Origin: Ruminococcaceae bacterium UBA5904
GTDB taxonomy: Bacteria > Bacillota > Clostridia > Oscillospirales > Acutalibacteraceae
DNA length: 5,902 bases
NCBI GenBank assembly: GCA_002431305.1
Contig: DJEG01000040.1
Coordinates: forward strand, 2,878-8,779
Direction: 5' to 3'
The notes under the pieces are model-generated. The model had not been told where the DNA came from. It did no database searches and saw only the letters and a list, made by a program, of their open reading frames with translations. Made by a program: the position numbers and the translations under genes. This document shows positions 1 through 5,175 of this stretch, piece by piece (the first letter of the stretch is position 1; every line of letters begins with the position of its first letter).

Positions 1-2
1 AT

Positions 3-179
3 ATGAAACCAACACCGAAAAGGATTTTATCTCTTTTTATGTCGCTTTTGATGCTTCTGAGTGTTACGAGCGGACTTACGTTTACGTCGTTTGCGGAGGA
101 CGAAAATTTTGAAAATAAAAAAGTATATCGCTTACAAAGAAAAAGATACCCGCCGTGCTCGCGCTGTGCGTACTTTTAA
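3..179 (+). pseudogene. N-terminal secretion-signal fragment, out of frame with downstream coding region
   Basis: Reading from the ATG at 3 gives 58 codons ending in TAA at 177-179. The first 31 residues form a textbook Sec signal peptide: a basic n-region (MKPTPKR), a hydrophobic core (ILSLFMSLLMLLSV) and a small-residue c-region ending SFA before EDENFEN, so signal peptidase I cleavage is likely after Ala31. After about residue 40 the reading becomes Arg/Cys/Pro-rich and overlaps another frame that reads as a plausible membrane protein, so the last 19 or so codons are probably not real protein. No lipobox cysteine is present. The ribosome binding site, if any, lies left of the window. The product may be a short secreted peptide. 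More likely it is the 5' end of a gene disrupted near the A6 run at 117-122. Its function cannot be assigned. Confidence 0.5.
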
Positions 180-562
180 TTTTGATTCCGATAAATTTGG
201 TAAAGGACGTTCAGAGTTTAAACGAACTCAAAGCCGAAAATTATGCGGATGAGACTTATGCGGACAAAATAAACGAGACTGTCGCCGATTATGAAAACAA
301 ATCAGGCACGATGGTAACTAAACTGGAGTACTGTTACGATTCGGAAAATAATTTGAACAAAAACAGCGTGCTGTATGTCGGCTGGGGTGTAAAGCCGATA
401 ATCAATCTCGGCAGAATGAAAACGGACAGACCCGTTTTTGAATGCAGTAAAATGTCCGAGGACAAAAAAGCCGAAATTTTCGGCGAGGGCAATTTTACGG
501 ATTTTGATTCGAAAACTCAAATTGTCTTTTCATCCGACACGGTCTATCTGTGCGTATATTAA
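155..562 (+). CDS. Membrane-anchored hypothetical protein, probably the C-terminal remnant of a larger membrane protein
   Basis: The frame is open from 119 to the TAA at 560-562. The first in-frame start codon is GTG 155, giving 135 residues. No good Shine-Dalgarno precedes 155, and the residues just upstream (SISLTKKKIPA) look like natural membrane-flanking sequence, so 155 is probably not a true start. The protein has one hydrophobic helix (about residues 1-17, VLALCVLLILIPINLV). A charged, acidic segment with YADETYADKINETVADYEN follows, then a Tyr/Trp-containing region ending in DTVYLCVY. The helix-then-tail layout resembles the end of polytopic GT-C-type glycosyltransferases, where a soluble tail follows the last membrane helix. 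That is an impression, not a recognised domain. The N-terminal part is missing or sits in another frame (the signal peptide at 3-95). A single-base change in the A6 run at 117-122 would join the two. A hairpin terminator follows 8 nt after the stop. Confidence 0.45.
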   Translation: MLALCVLLILIPINLVKDVQSLNELKAENYADETYADKINETVADYENKSGTMVTKLEYCYDSENNLNKNSVLYVGWGVKPIINLGRMKTDRPVFECSKMSEDKKAEIFGEGNFTDFDSKTQIVFSSDTVYLCVY

Positions 563-570
563 AATTAACA

Positions 571-604
571 AGAGAGGAACGATTCTTATGTTTCGTTCCT
601 CTCT
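571..604. terminator. Intrinsic terminator hairpin between convergent genes, likely bidirectional
   Basis: A perfect 12-bp inverted repeat pairs AGAGAGGAACGA (571-582) with TCGTTCCTCTCT (593-604) around a 10-nt loop. On the plus strand it is followed by a T-rich run (TTATTATTATCTTTAT). On the minus strand the exit side reads TGTTAATTTT. It lies 8 nt after the stop of the plus-strand gene and 17 nt after the stop of the minus-strand gene, so it can serve both. Confidence 0.85.
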
Positions 605-621
605 TTATTATTATCTTTATA

Positions 622-834
622 TTATAATACGAAGTCGTCCGGGTCGAAATCCATTTTTTCGCTCTTAAAATCCGGCTGGCGTTTGAGCGGGTCGTACTTG
701 AATTTTCGGCACGACGAAAAAGGCTGCATTACTCCCTTTTTCGGGCACAGAACGGTGTTGTCCGCCGCCGAAACTCCGCGCGCGCAGTACATGCACTGCG
801 GGGTTATTTTAACATTCGTAAGTTTTCCGCCCAT
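622..834 (-). CDS. Small four-cysteine hypothetical protein (zinc-ribbon-like)
   Basis: This encodes a 70-residue soluble protein with no membrane segment. Four cysteines at residues 14, 17, 30 and 42 give the spacing C-x2-C-x12-C-x11-C, which suggests a single structural zinc or other metal site. The conserved-looking core runs CMYCARG, then VLCPKKGV, then SCRKFKYDPLKR. The tail is acidic and phenylalanine-rich (MDFDPDDFVL). I recall similar short uncharacterised proteins in Clostridia but cannot name a family. The start at 834 is chosen over the longer frame from 876 because GGAGG (843-847) sits 8 nt upstream of ATG 834. The ATG at 876 has no convincing ribosome site and lies almost at the predicted transcription start. 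It is downstream of ylbJ on the same strand, 85 nt away, but has its own promoter at 886-914. A nucleic-acid or protein-binding role is possible; no function is shown. Confidence 0.8.
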   Translation of the reverse strand: MGGKLTNVKITPQCMYCARGVSAADNTVLCPKKGVMQPFSSCRKFKYDPLKRQPDFKSEKMDFDPDDFVL

Positions 835-842
835 TACCGAAT

Positions 843-847
843 CCTCC
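843..847 (-). promoter_or_regulatory. Ribosome binding site deciding the start of the four-cysteine protein
   Basis: The minus strand reads GGAGG 8 nt before ATG 834. It supports the 70-residue product over an 84-residue version starting at 876. Confidence 0.8.
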
Positions 848-885
848 GTTTCCGACCGGCGATTTGAAAAAATCATTCTTTATTA

Positions 886-914
886 ATTTTATATATATTT
901 TTATAAAATGTCAA
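886..914 (-). promoter_or_regulatory. SigA-type promoter for the four-cysteine gene
   Basis: On the minus strand a perfect -35 box TTGACA (909-914) is followed by a 17-nt spacer and the -10 box TAAAAT (886-891, five of six matches to TATAAT). Transcription should start near 879, leaving a leader of about 45 nt before ATG 834. The -35 box begins 5 nt past the ylbJ stop codon. This gives the small gene vegetative expression independent of the sporulation-type gene upstream. The surrounding DNA is strongly AT-rich, so chance -10 matches are likely, but the exact -35 and 17-nt spacing are not. Confidence 0.7.
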
Positions 915-919
915 GTATA

Positions 920-2002
920 TCATGTCGACTTGCGCCTTTTTAGAAGAATTTTTACGTCCGTCAGCGAGTCGGACATTATCATAACGCCCGACGCTATGAG
1001 CAAAACCGCGTTCGATACCGCGTATGACGAAAACGAGGCGGACGGCGGGGCGAATTTTACAGTCTCGACGGCGGACGGAATTATGCCCGTCACGGCACGG
1101 CATATTATAAACGATAAAAACGCGTTAAATATTCTCGGGATAAAATAATCGCGCAGACGAACTTTCATTTTCGTGAGCATGGGGAAAATCTGCATAAAAA
1201 CACATATCCCGCCGAACGAAGCCGCCGCCGCGCACATCGGCGCGCCCCCGAGCTTCCGAGCCGCCGAAACTCCGTCGGTCACCTCGAAAATTATCCTGAG
1301 CCATGTTTTTATATTTTCATTTTCAATAAATGAGAACATAACGTTTTCGAGCGCCGAAAATAGAATTATCCATGCCGATATCGATATCATCGCATTCGCG
1401 GAACTTGACACCGAGGACGTGAAAACATCCGAAAACGAAACGCAGTCCGTACTTTCCCGTATCTCCGGTTTTTTATTTCGACCCGGGGTTTTGTTTTTCC
1501 TTTTTGATATAAACGAAAGGAGAACCGCCGTTATTACGGACGATAAAAATACCGAAAAAAGAACGGCACTGCCCGATAATGCGGAATTTAAAACCGTTAC
1601 GCCGACGGTGTTTATTATAAATCCCGGCCCCGCGTTTACGCAGAACGAGACAAGTCTGCGGGCAGTCAAAAAATCGATTCTGTTTTTGTCGAATTCCTGT
1701 TTTATCAGCCGTACGCCGACCGGGTATCCGCCTATGAATGAAAAAATAACGGCGCACATGCACGTCGGCGGTATGTTTAACGCCCGCGAGCCGAACGTTC
1801 CGACTGCGCCCGAGGAAAAAGCGCCGAGTTTATATGCGGTTTCCGACAGCACCGCGAAAAGAAAAAGCGACGGTATGACAGTGTCAAAACACATTGAAAT
1901 TCCGCGCCTCGCCCCGTCCACGGCGTACGAGGGCTTGAGCATTATTATCACAGCTAAAGTTAAAATAACAGCCGTTTTTAAAGTGTTTTTTGTTCTCCTC
2001 AT
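920..2002 (-). CDS. ylbJ: Sporulation integral membrane protein, YlbJ/SpoVV family
   Basis: The 360-residue polytopic membrane protein has hydrophobic segments at roughly residues 8-24, 40-56, 78-97, 117-135, 144-165, 203-226, 256-275, 288-308 and 328-345. Characteristic YlbJ features include IGGYPVGVRL (90-99), CVNAGPGFIINTVG (121-134), FEVTDGV (239-245) and SFGGICVFMQ (262-271). These resemble the paired Gate/nucleoside-recognition repeats of the family. In B. subtilis, YlbJ (SpoVV) is a mother-cell protein needed for dipicolinic acid delivery into the forespore, across the outer forespore membrane. The same role is inferred here. The length is close to that expected for the family (somewhat under to about 400 residues). 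The start at 2002 has a modest Shine-Dalgarno, GGTGAT (2009-2014), 6 nt upstream. The basic loop KRKNKTPGRNKKPE (167-180) separates the two halves. It is transcribed divergently from yqfC-yqfD, another sporulation pair, which fits shared timing. Confidence 0.88.
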   Translation of the reverse strand: MRRTKNTLKTAVILTLAVIIMLKPSYAVDGARRGISMCFDTVIPSLFLFAVLSETAYKLGAFSSGAVGTFGSRALNIPPTCMCAVIFSFIGGYPVGVRLIKQEFDKNRIDFLTARRLVSFCVNAGPGFIINTVGVTVLNSALSGSAVLFSVFLSSVITAVLLSFISKRKNKTPGRNKKPEIRESTDCVSFSDVFTSSVSSSANAMISISAWIILFSALENVMFSFIENENIKTWLRIIFEVTDGVSAARKLGGAPMCAAAASFGGICVFMQIFPMLTKMKVRLRDYFIPRIFNAFLSFIICRAVTGIIPSAVETVKFAPPSASFSSYAVSNAVLLIASGVMIMSDSLTDVKILLKRRKST

Positions 2003-2085
2003 TTTTATATCACCGATACATTACTATGCCGGAGCGTGATAATCGATGAAAAATCAACATATATTTTTTTCGGGGAGGAATGCTT
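2003..2085. promoter_or_regulatory. Divergent promoter region between ylbJ and yqfC
   Basis: This 83-nt gap must contain the start signals for both divergent sporulation genes. I looked for SigE-like elements (-10 near CATACAAT). Candidates are GATACATT at 2015-2022 and CATATATT at 2059-2066 on the plus strand, and CATAGTAA on the minus strand. None has a convincing -35 partner at 14-15 nt, and the second would place the transcript start on the yqfC ribosome site. No SigA consensus pair is visible. The call rests on gene layout, not on a recognised promoter. Confidence 0.4.
2072..2078 (+). promoter_or_regulatory. Ribosome binding site deciding the yqfC start
   Basis: GGGGAGG lies 7 nt before ATG 2086 but only 1 nt before the alternative in-frame ATG at 2080. 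The downstream start is therefore the functional one. Confidence 0.85.
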
Positions 2086-2376
2086 ATGCCAAGAGAGAAC
2101 AGAAAAAATAACGGCAGGAAAATTACGCGCGCTCTCGCCGACGAATTGCAGATGCCCGCGACTCAGGTCACGAATGATTTTCACATCGAATTCTTCGGCA
2201 GGAATCAGATTCTTACCGAGGGGTGCCTCGGCGTTTTAGAGTACGATTCGGGCAAAATCCGCCTGAATCTGACCGGAGCTGTCATAACATACGAGGGTGC
2301 CCGGCTCGAGATAAGTTCGTATGACGACGACAGAATCGAAATAAAGGGCGATGTTATGAATATTTCTTTTTCCTGA
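2086..2376 (+). CDS. yqfC: Sporulation protein YqfC (YabP/YqfC family)
   Basis: The small soluble protein has 96 residues, the usual size for the family. After a basic N-terminus (PRENRKNNGRK) it has an ADELQMP stretch (18-24), HIEFFGRNQILTEGCLGVLEY (33-53) and the strand-rich LNLTGAVITYEG core (60-71). It ends with LEISSYDDDRIEIKGDV (74-90). This alternating beta pattern with the IEFFGRN..I.EGC.GVLEY block is typical of YqfC, a YabP paralogue. The B. subtilis gene is expressed in the mother cell under SigE; its biochemical role is not well defined. It precedes yqfD by 13 nt and is almost certainly co-transcribed with it, as in most spore formers. The start is fixed by GGGGAGG at 2072-2078. 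Confidence 0.92.
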   Translation: MPRENRKNNGRKITRALADELQMPATQVTNDFHIEFFGRNQILTEGCLGVLEYDSGKIRLNLTGAVITYEGARLEISSYDDDRIEIKGDVMNISFS

Positions 2377-2389
2377 AGGGAGTAAAAAA

Positions 2390-3559
2390 ATGCTTCTTAT
2401 AAAACTTATAAGATTTTTGCTGGGATATGTTGAATTTACGTGCGAGGGCGGATTCTCCGAACGGTTTGTAAATTTATGCTTTGCAAACGGCGTCAGACTT
2501 TGGGACGTCAGAAGCTCCGGCGGTGTTACGAGCGCAAATGCGTCGCTGTCCGCATTTAAAAAAATCGATATCCCCGCCGAAAAATCGGGAATGACCGTTT
2601 ATGAAAAATATCGGCGCGGTCTGCCCGTTATAATTTATAATAACCGTTCGCGCGTGTTTTTTCTCGTCTCGTCCGTTTTGACGTGCGCCCTCGTGTTTGT
2701 ATTGTCCTCAATGATATGGAGCGTCACGGTCTCGGGCGGGGTGTCATATACAGACAAACAGATAATCGATATTTTTGCGTCATACGGCGTTAAACCGGGC
2801 GTTTTTGCGGATAATATAGACGTGGATTACGTTCAGGATTCGGTCGTCGGGACTAATCCCGATATCATATGGTGCTCTGTAAACATCGTCGGAAGCCGTG
2901 CGTTTATCGAAATACGCGAGAGCGTCAAAACTCCCGACATGCACACTGATGATAACCCGTCGAATATTGTCGCGCCGTGCGACGGCGTTCTGACGCGTCT
3001 CGAGGTCTATTCCGGCGAGGGGGTTGTGAGCGTGGGAAGCGCCGTTTTGAAAGGACAGCTTCTGATAAGCGGAACCCTCGAGCGAACCGACGGCAGTGCG
3101 AAGGCTGTAAATGCAGACGGCAAAATAGAAATCCGCCGTAATGATTTTCTGAGTTCGGCAGTCGGCGAAAACGACCCGAGATTTTCGGTTAAAGAGATGA
3201 AAACGCGAAGCTCGGTTTACTTTTTCTCACTTAAAATACCGCTCGGAATCACGCGGGAATGCGATAAAAAAAGCAGAACGGAAAGTCTGCTTACAGCAAA
3301 CGGCGTAACGCTTCCCGTCGGTACGGCGACGGACAGATTTTTATTTTTACAGCCCGGCAATTCACCCCTTGATTCTCAGAGTCTGCTCCTGCTCGCCGGA
3401 TACGAGTATTTTAAAAATGAAAAAAATACGGTTTCGGGATGCGAAATCGAGTCGCGCGCTCTTTCATATTCAATCGAAAACGGCGTCTGTACCGTAGACG
3501 GAAAATACGTTCTGACTGACAAAGAAATTGTACGTCAAAACATAATTTTTGAAAATTAA
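2390..3559 (+). CDS. yqfD: Sporulation protein YqfD
   Basis: This is a 389-residue single-pass membrane protein of the length expected for YqfD. The N-terminal cytoplasmic part (1-87) begins with LLGYVEFTCEGGFSERFVNLC (10-30) and contains NGVRLWDV (33-40), typical of the family. A transmembrane helix follows at about 88-112 (RVFFLVSSVLTCALVFVLSS). A POTRA/FtsQ-like region covers about 112-178, with QIIDIFASYGVKPGVF (124-139) and VNIVGSRAFIEIRES (164-178). A beta-rich segment with NIVAPCDGVLTRLEVYSGE (192-210) and VGSAVLKGQLLISG (215-228) resembles a biotinyl/lipoyl-like hammerhead as seen in membrane-fusion-type proteins. The family is restricted to spore formers and pairs with YqfC; its precise role is unclear. 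The start has AAGGGAG (2376-2382) 7 nt upstream, overlapping the yqfC stop by one base, so the two are likely translated from one mRNA. No clear terminator follows. Confidence 0.92.
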   Translation: MLLIKLIRFLLGYVEFTCEGGFSERFVNLCFANGVRLWDVRSSGGVTSANASLSAFKKIDIPAEKSGMTVYEKYRRGLPVIIYNNRSRVFFLVSSVLTCALVFVLSSMIWSVTVSGGVSYTDKQIIDIFASYGVKPGVFADNIDVDYVQDSVVGTNPDIIWCSVNIVGSRAFIEIRESVKTPDMHTDDNPSNIVAPCDGVLTRLEVYSGEGVVSVGSAVLKGQLLISGTLERTDGSAKAVNADGKIEIRRNDFLSSAVGENDPRFSVKEMKTRSSVYFFSLKIPLGITRECDKKSRTESLLTANGVTLPVGTATDRFLFLQPGNSPLDSQSLLLLAGYEYFKNEKNTVSGCEIESRALSYSIENGVCTVDGKYVLTDKEIVRQNIIFEN

Positions 3560-3605
3560 ATTTTTGTTGTCTTCAAACAAAACTTATTAAAAATTCTATT
3601 AATTA

Positions 3606-3633
3606 TTGACAAAAAAAATTAAGGTGCTATAAT
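3606..3633 (+). promoter_or_regulatory. Consensus SigA promoter of the phoH-ybeY-era operon
   Basis: A perfect -35 box TTGACA (3606-3611) and a perfect -10 box TATAAT (3628-3633) are separated by 16 nt. The -10 is extended by TGC (3625-3627). The DNA upstream (3584-3605) is almost entirely A/T and could act as an UP element. Transcription should start near 3640, giving a leader of about 33 nt before phoH. This separates the housekeeping genes from the sporulation-type yqfC-yqfD unit. Confidence 0.88.
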
Positions 3634-3650
3634 AATATAAAAAGGAATAA

Positions 3651-3657
3651 AAAAGGA
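3651..3657 (+). promoter_or_regulatory. Ribosome binding site of phoH with unusually long spacing
   Basis: AAAAGGA ends 15 nt before ATG 3673, longer than the usual 5-9 nt. No in-frame ATG, GTG or TTG lies closer. The only candidate is a non-canonical ATT at 3667, which would leave 9 nt. The PhoH family N-terminus agrees with the ATG at 3673. Confidence 0.55.
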
Positions 3658-3672
3658 CAGAAATATATTCGG

Positions 3673-4638
3673 ATGTTTGAAACCACAATCGATATTGACA
3701 AAATGGAACATGCCGTCAGCCTTTTCGGCTCGTTCGACGAAAATATAAAAACAATAGAGAAAAATTTTTCCGTCACCGTCGTAAACCGGGGCGGGGAGGT
3801 TAAAATTTCGGGCGAAGCCGAAAACGTCATGTCAGCTTCGCGCGCAATAAACGGACTTCTTGCGCTTGTCACGAACGGCGAAACGCTCAACGAACAGAAC
3901 GTCGGCTATGTTATCTCGCTCGTGAAGGACGGAAACGAGGATAAATTAGGCGAGCTTTCCGGGGACAGTATCTGCCTTACGACAAAGGGCAGACCCGTTA
4001 AGCCGAAAACCCTCGGACAGAAGAAGTATATTGAATGCATTAAAAATAATACGATAGTTTTCGGGGTCGGTCCCGCCGGCACGGGCAAAACGTATCTCGC
4101 AGTCGCAATGGCGGTTAAGGCGTTCCGCTCTAAACAGGTTACGAGGATAATTCTCACACGCCCCGCGGTTGAGGCGGGCGAAAAGCTCGGTTTCCTCCCC
4201 GGCGACCTTCAGCAGAAGGTTGACCCCTATTTAAGACCGTTATACGACGCGCTGTTCGATATGCTCGGCGCGGAAAATTTTCAGAAATATCAGGAAAAGG
4301 GATGCATCGAAGTCGCCCCGCTCGCGTATATGCGAGGCAGGACGCTTGACGACAGCTTTATAATTCTTGACGAGGCTCAGAACACAACGCCCGAGCAGAT
4401 GAAAATGTTTCTTACGCGTCTCGGTTTCGGCTCGAAAATAGTCGTAACCGGCGACATCACGCAGGTCGATCTGCCCGACGGCAAGCGTTCGGGACTTATC
4501 GAGGTACTGAAGATTCTTAAAAACATCGACGATATCGCGGCGGTGCGCTTCAGCGAAAAGGACGTAGTTCGCCATAAATTGGTACAGGATATAATAAAAG
4601 CTTACGAAAAGCACGAGGAGACGAAAAAAAGAAAATGA
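3673..4638 (+). CDS. phoH: PhoH-family ATPase (PhoH/PhoL type)
   Basis: The 321-residue cytoplasmic P-loop NTPase has the normal length for the family. Its N-terminal part (about 1-105) has the PhoH-typical VSLFGSFDENIKTIEKNF (15-32) and VNRGGEVKISGEAE (37-50), a small KH-like RNA-binding fold. Walker A is GPAGTGKT (133-140). The conserved TRPAVEAGEKLGFLPGDLQQ (162-181) and KVDPYLRPLYDAL (182-194) blocks follow. Walker B is IILDEAQNTT (230-239), and the later VVTGDITQVDLP (257-268) holds the sensor-type residues. All key residues are present. PhoH proteins are RNA-associated ATPases of uncertain substrate, often encoded next to ybeY and implicated in RNA processing or ribosome maturation. It starts the operon driven by the promoter at 3606-3633, and its last codons overlap the ybeY start (ATGA). 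The name reflects phosphate regulation in E. coli; no Pho box is apparent here. Confidence 0.96.
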   Translation: MFETTIDIDKMEHAVSLFGSFDENIKTIEKNFSVTVVNRGGEVKISGEAENVMSASRAINGLLALVTNGETLNEQNVGYVISLVKDGNEDKLGELSGDSICLTTKGRPVKPKTLGQKKYIECIKNNTIVFGVGPAGTGKTYLAVAMAVKAFRSKQVTRIILTRPAVEAGEKLGFLPGDLQQKVDPYLRPLYDALFDMLGAENFQKYQEKGCIEVAPLAYMRGRTLDDSFIILDEAQNTTPEQMKMFLTRLGFGSKIVVTGDITQVDLPDGKRSGLIEVLKILKNIDDIAAVRFSEKDVVRHKLVQDIIKAYEKHEETKKRK

Positions 4639-5153
4639 AAGAGAAAATTAAGGTCATCATTTCAAACGACCAGAAGAAAGTAAAAATCCCCACAGGTATC
4701 AGAATGCTGATAAGAAGATGCTGTAACGCGACTCTCGTCATGGAGAAGTTCCACGATTCGGCTGAAATCAGCGTACGCTTCGTCGACAACGAGGAGATTC
4801 ACAGACTGAACAAACAGTTCAGAAACGTCGACTCCGCTACCGACGTTCTCTCGTTCCCGCTCGGAAAGGTCGAGGAGGACGGCACCGCGAATTATGACGA
4901 AAATCCCGAGACAGGCGCAAAGGTTCTCGGCGATATCGTAATATCCGTCGAGAGAGCGGAGGAACAGGCGAAGGAATTCGAACACTCATTACAGCGCGAG
5001 ATGGCGTTTCTCACCGTTCATTCGATGCTTCACCTGCTCGGTTACGACCACGTAAACGGCGGTCTCGAGGCTGTCAGAATGAGAGAAAAGGAAGAAACCG
5101 TACTCGTTCAGCTCGGTCTGCCCGGAAGCAACGCGTATACGATGGACGAATAA
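4635..5153 (+). CDS. ybeY: Endoribonuclease YbeY (rRNA maturation factor)
   Basis: This encodes 172 residues, the usual YbeY length. The catalytic zinc-binding motif H-x3-H-x5-H is intact as HSMLHLLGYDH (129-139), with H129, H133 and H139 as ligands. Upstream lies the conserved NKQFRNVDSATDVLSFP stretch (59-75), including Arg63, followed by LGDIVIS (98-104). YbeY is a single-strand-specific metallo-endoribonuclease involved in 16S rRNA 3'-end maturation and 70S ribosome quality control, and in many bacteria it interacts with Era. The gene overlaps phoH by 4 nt (ATGA at 4635-4638), which implies translational coupling. A GAGGAG at 4615-4620 lies 14 nt upstream inside phoH. Era follows after 22 nt, so two potentially interacting ribosome-maturation proteins are adjacent. 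An acidic insert (EEDGTANYDENPETG, 80-94) before LGDIVIS is in the position where family members vary. Confidence 0.96.
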   Translation: MKEKIKVIISNDQKKVKIPTGIRMLIRRCCNATLVMEKFHDSAEISVRFVDNEEIHRLNKQFRNVDSATDVLSFPLGKVEEDGTANYDENPETGAKVLGDIVISVERAEEQAKEFEHSLQREMAFLTVHSMLHLLGYDHVNGGLEAVRMREKEETVLVQLGLPGSNAYTMDE

Positions 5154-5175
5154 TTTCACAGGAGAATTTTAATAT

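Noticed and set aside
117..123. AAAAAAG as a programmed -1 ribosomal frameshift site joining the two left-end frames
   Set aside because: The incoming frame reads AAA AAA G, not the A AAA AAG phase needed for tandem slippage, and I noticed no stimulatory structure downstream. A mutation or chimeric join is simpler.
61..252. A 63-codon plus-strand frame overlapping the signal-peptide region
   Set aside because: Arg/Lys-rich low-quality translation with no start signal, overlapping two more plausible frames.
1173..2039. A long plus-strand open frame (288 codons) antisense to ylbJ
   Set aside because: Its translation has no recognisable domain, no ribosome site at its start, and it is out-competed by a clear YlbJ match on the minus strand. 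It arises from the codon bias of ylbJ.
2080..2376. yqfC starting at ATG 2080
   Set aside because: The GGGGAGG site would end 1 nt before this ATG; ATG 2086 has the normal 7-nt spacing.
3562..3582. Inverted repeat TTTTGTT / AACAAAA after yqfD as a possible terminator
   Set aside because: Only 7 bp, almost all A/T, and no T-run follows the second arm. Expected by chance in such AT-rich DNA.
4240..4985. Minus-strand open frames antisense to phoH and ybeY
   Set aside because: No ribosome sites, no recognisable protein features, and fully covered by two well-conserved plus-strand genes.
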